Source of the DNA: UBA1479 sp963976055
Lineage (GTDB): Bacteria > Pseudomonadota > Alphaproteobacteria > Rhodospirillales > Casp-alpha2
Assembly (NCBI GenBank): GCA_963976055.1
Contig: CAXBJB010000002.1
Coordinates: forward strand, 437,710-501,709
Length of the DNA: 64,000 bases
Direction of reading: 5' to 3'
The translations under genes and the position numbers were made by a program. Shown here one piece after another: positions 8,708 to 16,959 of this stretch. Position 1 is the first letter of the stretch. Each line of letters starts with the position of its first letter. A model generated the notes under the pieces. The model had not been told where the DNA came from. It ran no database searches and was given only the letters and a program-made list of their open reading frames with translations.

Positions 8708-11700
8708 TCAGCCCTCGACGACCTCAAGCACGCCCTGGACCGACTTGATGGCCTGGATCACGGCCGGCGATACGGCGTAACGGTCGCCCAAGGACAGAAC
8801 GACCTCGCGGTTGTCCTCCAGCCGGGGCACGACATAGACCGGCACCTGCCCCTTGCCCTGGCTTTCCAGCACCTCGCGCAGCGGCGCCAGCGGGCTTTCC
8901 CCGCCGATCACCACGGTGACCGAACCGACGGCGTTCAACGCCGCACTTTCCAGGGGGCGCAGGCCCTGGACCATGAAGCGGGGGGCCTCGGCCTCGATCT
9001 GCACTTCCATCTCGATCAGGAAGGAATTGCCCTCGGTCAGATGTTCGCGGGCGGCGGACAGGACTTCCGAGAACATGATCGCCTCGAACGTGCCCGTGGT
9101 GTCGGAGAAGCTGACGAAGGCATAGCGCGAGCCCTTGGCCGAGGTGCGCTCCTTCATGGCGACCAGGGTGCCGGCCATGCGCCGGTGGCCGGGCCGGGCG
9201 GCGGCCAGGATTTCGACGTAGCTCATGACCTTGTGCTTTTCCAGCATGCTTTCGTAGGTCGCGAGCGGATGCGACGACAGGTAGAAGCCGACGGCGTCGA
9301 ATTCTTCCTTGAGCCGGTCCATGGGCGTCCAGTCGGCGATGTTGTCGAGGCGGATCTCCGGCACCCCGGGGGCGTCGCTGCCCCCGCCCCCGCCGAACAG
9401 GCCCATCTGGTCGGACGTGCGGTCCTGATGGGCGCTGACCGCTTCCTTGAGGATACGCTCGAGCCCCGTGAACAGCTGGCGACGATTGGGGTTGAGGCTG
9501 TCCAGGGCACCGGCGCGGATCAGGTTTTCCATCTGCCGCTTGTTGATGACCTTGGGGTCCAGGCGATGGGCGAAGTCGGCGACGTCCTTGAACGGCCCGC
9601 CGTCCTTGCGCGCCTCGACCAGCGACGCCATGGCGCCCTCGCCCACGTTCTTGATGGCGGCGAGCGCATAGCGGATGGCGCTGCCGCCGTTTTCGCGCTC
9701 GACCGAGAACTTGACCTGCGATTTGTTGACGTCCGGCGACAGCAGGTCCACGCCCATGCGGTCCAGTTCCTGCTTGAACACGTTGAGCTTGTCCGTGTTG
9801 TGCTGGTCGAGCGTCATGGAAGCGGCGAGGAATTCGACCGGATGGTTGGCCTTGAGATACGCCGTCTGATAGGCGACCAGGGCATAGGCGGCGGCGTGGG
9901 ACTTGTTGAAGCCGTAGCCCGCGAACTTGGCGACCTGATCGAAGATGTCCGACGCCTTGCGGCCGTCGACCTCGCGCTGCACGGCGCCGTCGACGAACAG
10001 CTGGCGTTGCTGGTCCATCTCTTCCTTGATCTTCTTGCCCATGGCGCGGCGCAGCAGGTCGGCGCCGCCCAGCGTGTAGCCGGACAGCAACTGCGCCGCC
10101 TGCATGACCTGTTCCTGATAGATCATGATGCCGAAGGTTTCGGTCAGGATCGGCTCCAGGATCGGATGCAGGTAATCGGGCACCTCATCGCCCTTCTTGC
10201 GGGCGATATAGCTTGGGATGTTGTCCATGGGCCCCGGGCGGTACAGCGCCACGACGGCGATGATGTCCTCGAAGGTGTCGGCCTTCATTTGGCGCAGAAC
10301 GTCGCGCATGCCCTGGCTTTCCAACTGGAACACCCCGGTCGTCTCGCCGCGCCCGATCATCTCGAAGGTTGCCGTGTCGTCGAGCGGGATGGTCGACAGG
10401 TCGATCTCGACCCCCTTCTCGCGGCACAGGTCCACGGCCGTCGCCAGCACCGTCAGGGTCTTGAGACCCAAAAAGTCGAACTTCACCAGCCCCGCACTTT
10501 CCACGAACTTCATGTTGAAGCCCGTGACCGGCAGGTCGGATCGCGGATCGCGGTACAGCGGAATCAGTTCCTGCAACGGCCGGTCGCCGATGACCACGCC
10601 GGCGGCATGGGTCGAAGCATGGCGGAACAGCCCCTCCAGCTTCATGGCCAGATCGACCAGATGCTGAACCTGGGGATCTTCCTTCATCATCTGGCGAATC
10701 TGCGGCTCGCCCTCGACGGCTTCGCCCAGGGTCACCGGATTGGCCGGATTGTTGGGCACCAGCTTGCAGATTTTGTCGATGTACCCGTAAGGCATCTGCA
10801 ACACGCGCCCGACGTCGCGCAGCACGGCGCGGGCCTGCAGCTTTCCGAAGGTGATGATCTGCGCCACGTGGTCGTCGCCGTATTTCTTCTGGACGTAGCG
10901 GATGACCTCGTCCCGCCGGTCCTGGCAGAAGTCGATATCGAAGTCGGGCATGGACACGCGTTCCGGGTTGAGGAAGCGTTCGAACAGCAGCCCGAAGCGC
11001 AGCGGATCCAGATCGGTGATCAGCAGCGACCAGGCGACCACGGACCCGGCGCCGGAACCGCGGCCCGGGCCGACGGGAATGCCCTTGTCCTTGGCCCAGC
11101 CGATGAAGTCGGCGACGATCAGGAAGTATCCCGGGAAGCCCATTTCGTTGATGACGCCGAGCTCGTAATCCAGGCGCTCGCGGTAAGGGGCCGCCGCCGC
11201 GTCCCGCGCGGCGTCGTCCATGCCGTCGCTGAACACATGGGTGACCAGACGTTTTTCCAGCCCAGACACGGCCTGGGCGCGCAATTCGTCCTGTTCCGTG
11301 CGGCCCTCGCCGCAATCGAAGGGCGGCAGGATCGGCGCGATCTTTTCGACCATGAAGGCGCAGCGCCTGGCGATGACCAGGGTGTTGTCGACCGCTTCGG
11401 GCAGGTCCTCGAACACCCGGCGCATGTCGGCGGCACCCTTGAACCAATGTTCCGGGGTCAGGCGGCGGCGTTCCGTCTCCGAAACATAGGCGCTTTCCGC
11501 GATGCAGATCAGGGCGTCATGGGCCTCGAACATGTCCGGCGTCGGGTAGAAGCATTCGTTGGTCGCAACCAGCGGCAGGTCCAGGCTGTAGGCCAGGTCG
11601 AGGAACGCGCCCTCGGTCTGTTCCTCGACCGCCATGCCGTGGCGCAGGATTTCCACATAGGTGCGCCCGTCGTAAGCGGCGGCAAGTCGCGTCAGCAGGT

Positions 11701-12202
11701 CGCGCGCGGCGTCGCCCTTGCCCTGTTGCAACAGTCGCCCGACCGGCCCGCCGGGCCCGCCGGTCAACAGGATCAGGCCCGCGTTGTGTTGCAGCAGGGT
11801 GTCCAGCGAGATCGCCGTCTCCTCGCTGTCGTCGCCGTCCAGATAGGCGACCTTCAGCATCTGCAACAGGTTGCGGTAGCCTTCCGGGTTCTGGACCAGG
11901 AGGATCACCGAGGGCGCGCGCTCGCGCCGCCCGCCGCCGTTGGATTGCCCCATGGCATGGCCGCTGGTTTCCTCGGCCTCCATCTGCACGGATATCTGGC
12001 AGCCGATGATCGGCTGAACACCCTTGTCCGTGGCCGCCAGGGAGAATTCCAGGGCCCCGAACAGGTTGTTGGTGTCGGTCACGGCGACCGCCGGCATGTC
12101 CATGGACCGGCACATCTTGGCCAGGTCCTTCAGGCGGATGGCGCCTTCGGACAGGGAATAGGCGGAATGGACCCGCAGGTGGACGAAATCGGCGTGGGAC
12201 AT
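8708..12202 (-). CDS. dnaE: DNA polymerase III alpha subunit
   Basis: Replicative polymerase catalytic subunit. Starting at ATG 12202 it has 1164 residues (E. coli 1160). The N-terminal PHP domain begins FVHLRVHSAYSLSEGAIRL. The palm carries the catalytic acidic motif MPDFDIDFCQDRRDEV, and the helix-hairpin-helix and OB-fold regions follow, ending in IQAIKSVQGVLEVVEG. An in-frame GTG at 12220 is possible, but the residues it adds are unlike the family. The gene is divergent from the nitrile hydratase operon, and the gap holds DnaA-box-like sites. Confidence 0.97.
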   Translation of the reverse strand: MSHADFVHLRVHSAYSLSEGAIRLKDLAKMCRSMDMPAVAVTDTNNLFGALEFSLAATDKGVQPIIGCQISVQMEAEETSGHAMGQSNGGGRRERAPSVILLVQNPEGYRNLLQMLKVAYLDGDDSEETAISLDTLLQHNAGLILLTGGPGGPVGRLLQQGKGDAARDLLTRLAAAYDGRTYVEILRHGMAVEEQTEGAFLDLAYSLDLPLVATNECFYPTPDMFEAHDALICIAESAYVSETERRRLTPEHWFKGAADMRRVFEDLPEAVDNTLVIARRCAFMVEKIAPILPPFDCGEGRTEQDELRAQAVSGLEKRLVTHVFSDGMDDAARDAAAAPYRERLDYELGVINEMGFPGYFLIVADFIGWAKDKGIPVGPGRGSGAGSVVAWSLLITDLDPLRFGLLFERFLNPERVSMPDFDIDFCQDRRDEVIRYVQKKYGDDHVAQIITFGKLQARAVLRDVGRVLQMPYGYIDKICKLVPNNPANPVTLGEAVEGEPQIRQMMKEDPQVQHLVDLAMKLEGLFRHASTHAAGVVIGDRPLQELIPLYRDPRSDLPVTGFNMKFVESAGLVKFDFLGLKTLTVLATAVDLCREKGVEIDLSTIPLDDTATFEMIGRGETTGVFQLESQGMRDVLRQMKADTFEDIIAVVALYRPGPMDNIPSYIARKKGDEVPDYLHPILEPILTETFGIMIYQEQVMQAAQLLSGYTLGGADLLRRAMGKKIKEEMDQQRQLFVDGAVQREVDGRKASDIFDQVAKFAGYGFNKSHAAAYALVAYQTAYLKANHPVEFLAASMTLDQHNTDKLNVFKQELDRMGVDLLSPDVNKSQVKFSVERENGGSAIRYALAAIKNVGEGAMASLVEARKDGGPFKDVADFAHRLDPKVINKRQMENLIRAGALDSLNPNRRQLFTGLERILKEAVSAHQDRTSDQMGLFGGGGGSDAPGVPEIRLDNIADWTPMDRLKEEFDAVGFYLSSHPLATYESMLEKHKVMSYVEILAAARPGHRRMAGTLVAMKERTSAKGSRYAFVSFSDTTGTFEAIMFSEVLSAAREHLTEGNSFLIEMEVQIEAEAPRFMVQGLRPLESAALNAVGSVTVVIGGESPLAPLREVLESQGKGQVPVYVVPRLEDNREVVLSLGDRYAVSPAVIQAIKSVQGVLEVVEG

Positions 12203-12253
12203 GGGAGAATAATTCCACACTTCGGCGGGCGCGCGGAAACCGATTGCGTCCAG

Positions 12254-12285
12254 TTGTCCACCGCGGGAAAGATTGCCGTGGATAA
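12254..12285. promoter_or_regulatory. Pair of DnaA-box-like 9-mers in the dnaE upstream region
   Basis: TTGTCCACC (12254-12262, plus strand) and TTATCCACG (12277-12285, minus strand) face each other 52-83 bp upstream of dnaE. The second matches the consensus TTATCCACA at 8 of 9 positions. This is a motif match only; binding is inferred. Confidence 0.25.
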
Positions 12286-12314
12286 CCCCGGGGATTCCGG
12301 CATAGAGGACGTTG

Positions 12315-12341
12315 TTGACCGGACGCCTCTGGCTGTATCAT
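12315..12341 (+). promoter_or_regulatory. Possible sigma-70 promoter for the nitrile hydratase operon
   Basis: TTGACC (12315-12320) and TATCAT (12336-12341) are separated by 15 bp, slightly short of the optimum, and would start a transcript about 40 bases before the nthA ATG. It is the best -35/-10 pair seen in the dnaE-nthA gap. Confidence 0.3.
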
Positions 12342-12385
12342 GCCCCTGCCCACATCCTTGGGCGCAGACAAATTGGGAGAATCGC

Positions 12386-13033
12386 ATGCCGCACGACGGA
12401 CACGACCACGACCACGACCACGACCATACGGCGCCGCCGTCGGATATCGAACTCCGCGTCAAATCCCTGGAAAGCCTGCTGGTCGAAAAGGGCCTGGTCG
12501 ATCCGGCAACACTCGACGCCCTGATCGACCGCTACGAACACCATGTCGGCCCGCAGAACGGCAAGAAGGTCGTCGCCCGCGCCTGGACCGATCCCAAATA
12601 CCGCCAATGGCTGCAGGACGACGCCAGCGCCGCCATCGGCGATTTCGGCTTCAAAGGCCGCCAGGGCGAACACATGGTCTGCGTGGAAAACGGCCCCAAG
12701 GTGCATAACCTGGTCGTCTGTACGCTGTGCTCCTGCTATCCTTGGACGGTCCTGGGCCTGCCGCCCGTATGGTACAAATCCGCCCCCTACAGGTCCCGCG
12801 CCGTGGCGGACCCGCGCGGGGTATTGGCCGAATTCGGCACGGCCCTGGACAGCGATGTGGATGTCCGGGTGTGGGATTCGACCTCGGAAATGCGCTATCT
12901 CGTCATTCCCGAACGCCCGGCCGGCACCGACGGCTGGTCGGCGGAACAATTGGAACGGCTGGTTACCCGCAATTCCATGATCGGCGTCGAAAAAGCCCAC
13001 TCACCCGAGGAATTGAAGGGAGCCGCCGAATGA
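12386..13033 (+). CDS. nthA: Cobalt-type nitrile hydratase, alpha subunit
   Basis: Hydrates nitriles to amides. The metal-binding claw is C110-T-L-C113-S114-C115 in VVCTLCSCYPW. The Thr after the first Cys is the hallmark of the cobalt (non-corrin Co3+) class; iron enzymes have Ser. The downstream VLGLPPVWYKSAPYRSRAV matches the family. It has 215 residues, near normal length. The first 12 residues (MPHDGHDHDHDH) form a His-Asp cluster that could bind metal. The start has GGGAG upstream. The stop overlaps the beta-subunit start (ATGA). Confidence 0.96.
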   Translation: MPHDGHDHDHDHDHTAPPSDIELRVKSLESLLVEKGLVDPATLDALIDRYEHHVGPQNGKKVVARAWTDPKYRQWLQDDASAAIGDFGFKGRQGEHMVCVENGPKVHNLVVCTLCSCYPWTVLGLPPVWYKSAPYRSRAVADPRGVLAEFGTALDSDVDVRVWDSTSEMRYLVIPERPAGTDGWSAEQLERLVTRNSMIGVEKAHSPEELKGAAE

Positions 13034-13692
13034 ACAGCGGACATGATTTGGGCGGCATGCACGGCCTCGGCCCCATCAATCCGGAGCCCGAGACCGAGGA
13101 GCCCGTATTCCACGCCGATTGGGAACGCAAGGCGTTCTCCCTGACCCTGGCGACCGCCCTGCTCGGCCGCTGGAACATCGACATGGGCCGCCATTCCAGG
13201 GAACGGCAGCATCCGGCCCGCTACCTCATGAACAGCTATTATGAGAACTGGCTGACCGGTACGGAGGTTCTTCTCAAGGAATCCGGCCTGGTGACGCCCG
13301 AGGAAATGGCCGCCGGAAAGCCGCAGGCCCCGGCGCCGCAAACCATTCATGTCCCCGGCCCGGACGAGGCCCTGAACGCCGTGAAGGCCGGCGGACCGGC
13401 GGACCTGGACGTTCCTGTCACGGTGCAATACGCCGTCGGCGACGCCGTGCGCGTGAAGAATTTCCACCCCCAAGGTCATACCCGGGCCCCCCGCTACACC
13501 CGCGGCCGGATCGGCGTGGTGCAGCGCCTGCACGGCATCCACGTCTACCCCGACACGCATACGCCCGAAGTCACCGAGGGCTATCCGCTCTATTCCGTGC
13601 GGTTCGAGGGCGACGAGCTTTGGGGCCCCGACGGCGACGCCAAGTCGGCGGTCTATGCCGACCTGTGGGAACCTTATCTGGAGCCGGCATGA
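13030..13692 (+). CDS. nthB: Nitrile hydratase, beta subunit
   Basis: Partner of the alpha subunit; the beta chain covers the metal site and supplies conserved arginines. The N-terminus (NSGHDLGGMHGLGPI) and the C-terminal SH3-like barrel (YAVGDAVRVKNFHPQGHTR, then YSVRFEGDELWG and VYADLWEPYLEP) are diagnostic. At 220 residues it is full length. It is coupled to nthA by a 4-bp ATGA overlap and to the next gene the same way, so the three subunits are translated together. Confidence 0.96.
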   Translation: MNSGHDLGGMHGLGPINPEPETEEPVFHADWERKAFSLTLATALLGRWNIDMGRHSRERQHPARYLMNSYYENWLTGTEVLLKESGLVTPEEMAAGKPQAPAPQTIHVPGPDEALNAVKAGGPADLDVPVTVQYAVGDAVRVKNFHPQGHTRAPRYTRGRIGVVQRLHGIHVYPDTHTPEVTEGYPLYSVRFEGDELWGPDGDAKSAVYADLWEPYLEPA

Positions 13693-14012
13693 CGGCCTTG
13701 AAACAGGAAGACGGTCCCGCGTTCTGCGAACCCTGGCAGGCCCAGGCCTTCGCCCTGGCCAACGCGCTGATCGACAAGGGTATCTTCACCGCGGACGAAT
13801 GGGCGAACACCCTGGGCGCCGAGATCAAACGCGCCCAGGCGGCGGGCGATCCTGACACGGGCGAGACCTATTACAACCACTGGCTGGCGGCGCTGGAACG
13901 TCTCTGCGCCGACAAAGGCTTGGCCCTGGGTGACGAGGTCGCCACCCGCGCGGAAGAATGGCGCAACGCCTACCTGGCCACGCCGCATGGCCAGCCGGTC
14001 GCCCTGAAGTAA
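13689..14012 (+). CDS. Nitrile hydratase activator, P14K/NhlE type
   Basis: A 107-residue protein with GPAFCEPWQAQAFALANAL, TYYNHWLAALERL and AEEWRNAYLATPHGQPV. These match the P14K/NhlE family, a beta-subunit-like chaperone used by cobalt nitrile hydratases to load Co and oxidise the claw cysteines by exchanging alpha subunits. It resembles the N-terminal half of beta, hence an NHase beta-like fold. The ATGA overlap with nthB and the Co-type claw in nthA support the role. No cobalt transporter gene is seen in the window. Confidence 0.9.
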   Translation: MTALKQEDGPAFCEPWQAQAFALANALIDKGIFTADEWANTLGAEIKRAQAAGDPDTGETYYNHWLAALERLCADKGLALGDEVATRAEEWRNAYLATPHGQPVALK

Positions 14013-14084
14013 TCACCGCGCACGCAACAACGATGATGCGCCCACGGTTTTGCGAAACGTCGCGTTCCAACCAAGGAGGCCGTC

Positions 14085-14477
14085 GTGAAATTCCTGCCCC
14101 CCTTTAAGGACCACCTTTACAGCCTTCTCCGTCTCATGACCGGCCTGTTGTTCCTGCAACACGGCACCACGAAGTTTCTCAGTTTCCCGGTCACGAAATA
14201 CAGCGGCGTCGATCCGTTTTCCCTGATCGGGGCGGCCGGGATGGTTGAGCTGGTCGGCGGCGCCTTGGTCGCGGTCGGCCTGTTCACCCGGCCGGCCGCC
14301 TTCATCTGCTCCGGAACCATGGCCGTCGCCTATTTCCACGAACATTTCCCGATCAGCTTCTTCCCCATCCTGAACTGGGGCGAACTGGCGGCGCTGTACT
14401 GCTTCGCGTTCCTCTACATCGCGGCGGCGGGCGGCGGCAAATGGAGCCTCGACGCCCTGCGGTCGCGGGCGCCTTAA
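14085..14477 (+). CDS. DoxX-family membrane protein
   Basis: A 130-residue protein with about four membrane helices and typical DoxX landmarks: LLRLMTGLLFLQHGTTKFL at the start, then MVELVGGALVAVGLFTRPAAF. The GTG start at 14085 has a near-perfect AAGGAGG six bases upstream. The physiological role of the family is poorly defined; links to redox and thiol stress are reported for some members. It lies 72 bp after the nitrile hydratase operon and could be read through from it, but a functional tie is not shown. Confidence 0.85.
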   Translation: MKFLPPFKDHLYSLLRLMTGLLFLQHGTTKFLSFPVTKYSGVDPFSLIGAAGMVELVGGALVAVGLFTRPAAFICSGTMAVAYFHEHFPISFFPILNWGELAALYCFAFLYIAAAGGGKWSLDALRSRAP

Positions 14478-14572
14478 AGGGCCGCACGGCGAAATTTTTT
14501 CCGCCGCATGTCACAATCGCCTCCGTCATCTCGTCATCCGGTCATATCCCCCTTTTGACGATGGAGACCACC

Positions 14573-15148
14573 ATGACACCGCGACTGAACGACCCTTATA
14601 AACTGGCCCAAGCCCCGATCAAGGCGATGATGGCGCTGGAAGCGGCGCTTGCCGTCAGCGGGCTCGACCACAACCTTCTGGAACTGGTCAAGCTGCGCGC
14701 CTCGCAGATCAACGGCTGCGCCTTCTGCATCCACATGCATACGACCGACCTGCGCAAGCACGGCGAAAGCGAAATGCGGCTTTACATGCTGAACGCCTGG
14801 CGGGAATCAACGCTGTACAGCTCGCGCGAACGGGCAGCCCTGGCCTGGACCGAGGCCCTGACACAGCTTGTGGAAACGGGTGCCCCAGACGCGGATTATG
14901 CGTTGATGAAGGCCGAGTTCACCGAGGCCGAACAGGTCAACCTGACCCTGGCGATCGGCGCCATCAACGTGTGGAACCGCTTGCAGATCGGCTTCCGCGC
15001 GGCGCATCCGCTGGCGGACATCGGTGACGTTCTGCAGACCACGGCGCTGGAGATCGAGAATGGCCGCATCGTGGCGATCTACATCACCCGCAACCCGGAC
15101 AAACTCACCCACGCCGCCTGCCTTGTGGGCGGTGCGGCGACGCCCTAG
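14573..15148 (+). CDS. Carboxymuconolactone decarboxylase/AhpD-family protein with ECF41-like tail
   Basis: Residues 1-147 are a complete CMD/AhpD-like protein with the thiol motif CAFCIHMHTTDLRKHGE, typical of small peroxidase-related alkylhydroperoxidase-fold proteins. The remaining 44 residues do not belong to that fold. LEIENGRIVAIYITRNPDKL matches the last residues of ECF41 (SigJ-like) sigma factors, which end in a conserved NPDKL and are usually encoded beside a CMD gene. No other sigma-factor sequence is visible, so this looks like an in-frame deletion scar. The start is ATG 14573, with GGAG six bases upstream. The stop shares the CTAG with the convergent RidA gene. Confidence 0.85.
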   Translation: MTPRLNDPYKLAQAPIKAMMALEAALAVSGLDHNLLELVKLRASQINGCAFCIHMHTTDLRKHGESEMRLYMLNAWRESTLYSSRERAALAWTEALTQLVETGAPDADYALMKAEFTEAEQVNLTLAIGAINVWNRLQIGFRAAHPLADIGDVLQTTALEIENGRIVAIYITRNPDKLTHAACLVGGAATP

Positions 15149-15537
15149 GCCGCCTTCGCGGCGACGGTCTCGATCTCGACCTCGATCCCCGGGCGCGGAA
15201 AGGGGCCGACCACCAGAAACGTAGCCGGCGGGTTGTGGTCGCCCATGACGTCGTCGCGCACCCGGATGTAGTCGTCCAGGATCGCCTTGTCGGTGACATA
15301 GACGGAAAACTTAACCACGTCCTGGAAGGTCATGCCGGCGGCCTCAAGGATAATCGCGATGCGCTCGAAGATCACCCTTACCTGTTCCTCCGTGCTGTCG
15401 GGGATCGAGCCGTCGAGGCGCGCCCCCACCTGACCGTTGCAGAACAGCAGCCGCGAATTGGGCGGCACCTCGGTCGCATGGCCGGCATCGTTGCGATGGG
15501 CACGGATACGGTCGTTGAGGGTGTGAATTTTCAACAT
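15145..15537 (-). CDS. RidA/YjgF/Rid-family protein
   Basis: A 130-residue Rid-fold protein (trimer, reactive enamine/imine deaminase superfamily). Family marks are the N-terminal LFCNGQVG, the central FERIAIILEAAGMTFQDVVKFSVYV, and the C-terminal PATFLVVGPFPRPGIEVEIE; the last lacks the strict RVAVEV arginine pattern of archetypal RidA, so it may belong to a divergent Rid subfamily. GGAGGAAG precedes the ATG at 15537. It overlaps the convergent CMD-family gene by 4 bp. Confidence 0.85.
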   Translation of the reverse strand: MLKIHTLNDRIRAHRNDAGHATEVPPNSRLLFCNGQVGARLDGSIPDSTEEQVRVIFERIAIILEAAGMTFQDVVKFSVYVTDKAILDDYIRVRDDVMGDHNPPATFLVVGPFPRPGIEVEIETVAAKAA

Positions 15538-15636
15538 GGCAGGTCTTCCTCCTTGGGAACGGTCAGGTTTGATTGATTGAATGTAACACCGACACATGCG
15601 GTCACGGACGCCCGCCCGGTCATCGGCGGCAGACGA

Positions 15637-16110
15637 TCAGATTTTCGACCAGTGCCCGAAAGTCGCGACCTTGGTCACATTGATTCCGTCGTCGGACAAG
15701 GGAACCCGGACCTGCGTCTGCTCGATATTCACACGTTTCCCGAATTGCTCCCGGTAGACGGTGTCCCGCGAGGCAATGGGCCGTTTTTCCCGCACGACGC
15801 GAAGGTACTCTTCCCAGCCTACCGGGCCTCTGAATTGGGGAAAATCCCTGGTTCGTTTGCCGGTCTTGTCGGCGCCCTTCCACTCCGTCTGGCCCGTCCC
15901 CCAAAAGCGAATGACGAAATCGATCACCTCGCGCCCCGAAGGGTCATATACGGCGTCGGCGACGATGACATAGGGCACCAACTTCGGGCTCAACCTGGAG
16001 AGGTTGAACTGCTTCCACGACGGCGCGAAGGCCTCCCCCTTCACCGACGCCCAATAGTCCACAAATTCATGAATTTCGGGATCGGTGATTTCAGACAGAT
16101 CGACAATCAT
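15637..16110 (-). CDS. PAS-fold domain protein (PAS_5-like)
   Basis: A 157-residue single-domain protein. The pattern HEFVDYWASVKGEAFAPSW, followed by LVPYVIVADAVYD and FVIRFWGTGQTEWKGAD, resembles the PAS_5 family, which is abundant in Rhodospirillales and of unknown ligand. It has no membrane segment and no output domain. It stands alone between lolD and the RidA gene, with 156 bp upstream for its own promoter. Function unknown. Confidence 0.75.
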   Translation of the reverse strand: MIVDLSEITDPEIHEFVDYWASVKGEAFAPSWKQFNLSRLSPKLVPYVIVADAVYDPSGREVIDFVIRFWGTGQTEWKGADKTGKRTRDFPQFRGPVGWEEYLRVVREKRPIASRDTVYREQFGKRVNIEQTQVRVPLSDDGINVTKVATFGHWSKI

Positions 16111-16266
16111 CAGCGATTAACCGCGACTTTGTGCCTTGATGTGCCGAATGCACCCGGCATCCGGCAATCGTCGGCGTTGGCCCGCCCCCCAAGCAAGATA
16201 CCAATCATACCCCGATATGGCGAAAGCTTCGTGCTGATTTTGGTCCCAAAAAAATTGGGCCGCGGC

Positions 16267-16959
16267 TTATTCCGGGAACAGGAACCCGTCGGTCAGGCGC
16301 AAGGTACGGTCCATCTGCGCCGCGAGGCGCGGGTTATGGGTCGCGATCAGGGCCGCCAGACCGGCCCCCCGGGCCAGACGCAGCAGGATCGAGAACACCT
16401 CGTCCGCCGTATGCGGGTCCAGGTTGCCCGTGGGCTCATCGGCCAACAGAACCTTGGGCGCCGTCGACAGCGCCCGGGCGATGGCAACGCGCTGCTGCTC
16501 GCCCCCGGACAGCCGCGCCGGGCGGTGGGTCAGGCGTTCGGACAGGCCCATCCAGTTGAGGATTTCCTTGGCCCGGTCCTTGGCGTCCTTATGGGGGATG
16601 CCGGAAATGATCTGCGGGATGATGACGTTTTCAAGCGCCGTGAATTCCGGCAGCAGATGGTGATGCTGATAGACGAAGCCCAGGTTATAGCGCCGCATCA
16701 GGGTGCGTTCCTCGTCGCCCATGGCGGAACAGTCCTGGCCGTTGACCTCGATCGTGCCGGCATCGGGGGATTCCAACAGTCCCGCGATGTGCAGCAGGGT
16801 CGATTTCCCCGCCCCCGACGGGCCGACCAGGGCCACGACCTCGCCCGGACGCACGGTCAGGTCGATGCCCTTGAGGATTTCCAACTCCGACCGCCCCTGG
16901 CGGAAGGTGCGCCGGATCCCGCGCAGCGCCAGGGCGGGCACCATCCCCGTCTCACTCAT
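16267..16959 (-). CDS. lolD: Lipoprotein-releasing ABC transporter, ATPase LolD
   Basis: ATPase of the Lol system that extracts outer-membrane lipoproteins from the inner membrane. Walker A is GPSGAGKST, the signature is LSGGEQQRVAIARAL, Walker B is KVLLADEPTGNLD, and the family segment YNLGFVYQHHHLLPEFTALEN is present. It has 230 residues. Its start overlaps the end of lolC by 8 bp. In many alphaproteobacteria lolD directly precedes dnaE; here a 4-kb accessory block separates them. Confidence 0.95.
   Translation of the reverse strand: MSETGMVPALALRGIRRTFRQGRSELEILKGIDLTVRPGEVVALVGPSGAGKSTLLHIAGLLESPDAGTIEVNGQDCSAMGDEERTLMRRYNLGFVYQHHHLLPEFTALENVIIPQIISGIPHKDAKDRAKEILNWMGLSERLTHRPARLSGGEQQRVAIARALSTAPKVLLADEPTGNLDPHTADEVFSILLRLARGAGLAALIATHNPRLAAQMDRTLRLTDGFLFPE

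Noticed and set aside
8690..8712. CCGGC-ATTC-GCCGG hairpin after dnaE as a terminator
   Set aside because: The T-run starts about ten bases after the short stem, and the stem overlaps the dnaE stop region; too weak to call.
9041..12385. Very long plus-strand open frame (over 1,100 codons) opposite dnaE, reading on into nthA
   Set aside because: It is the mirror of dnaE in GC-rich codon bias; only the last 215 codons (from 12386) show family similarity and a ribosome site.
12390..12430. His-Asp repeat near nthA as a CRISPR or tandem-repeat array
   Set aside because: It is a short in-frame 6-bp repeat within a coding start, with no spacers.
16230..16266. CCCAA-TTTTT-TTGGG hairpin after lolD as a terminator
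   Set aside because: A five-base AT-containing stem without a following T-run is not convincing.
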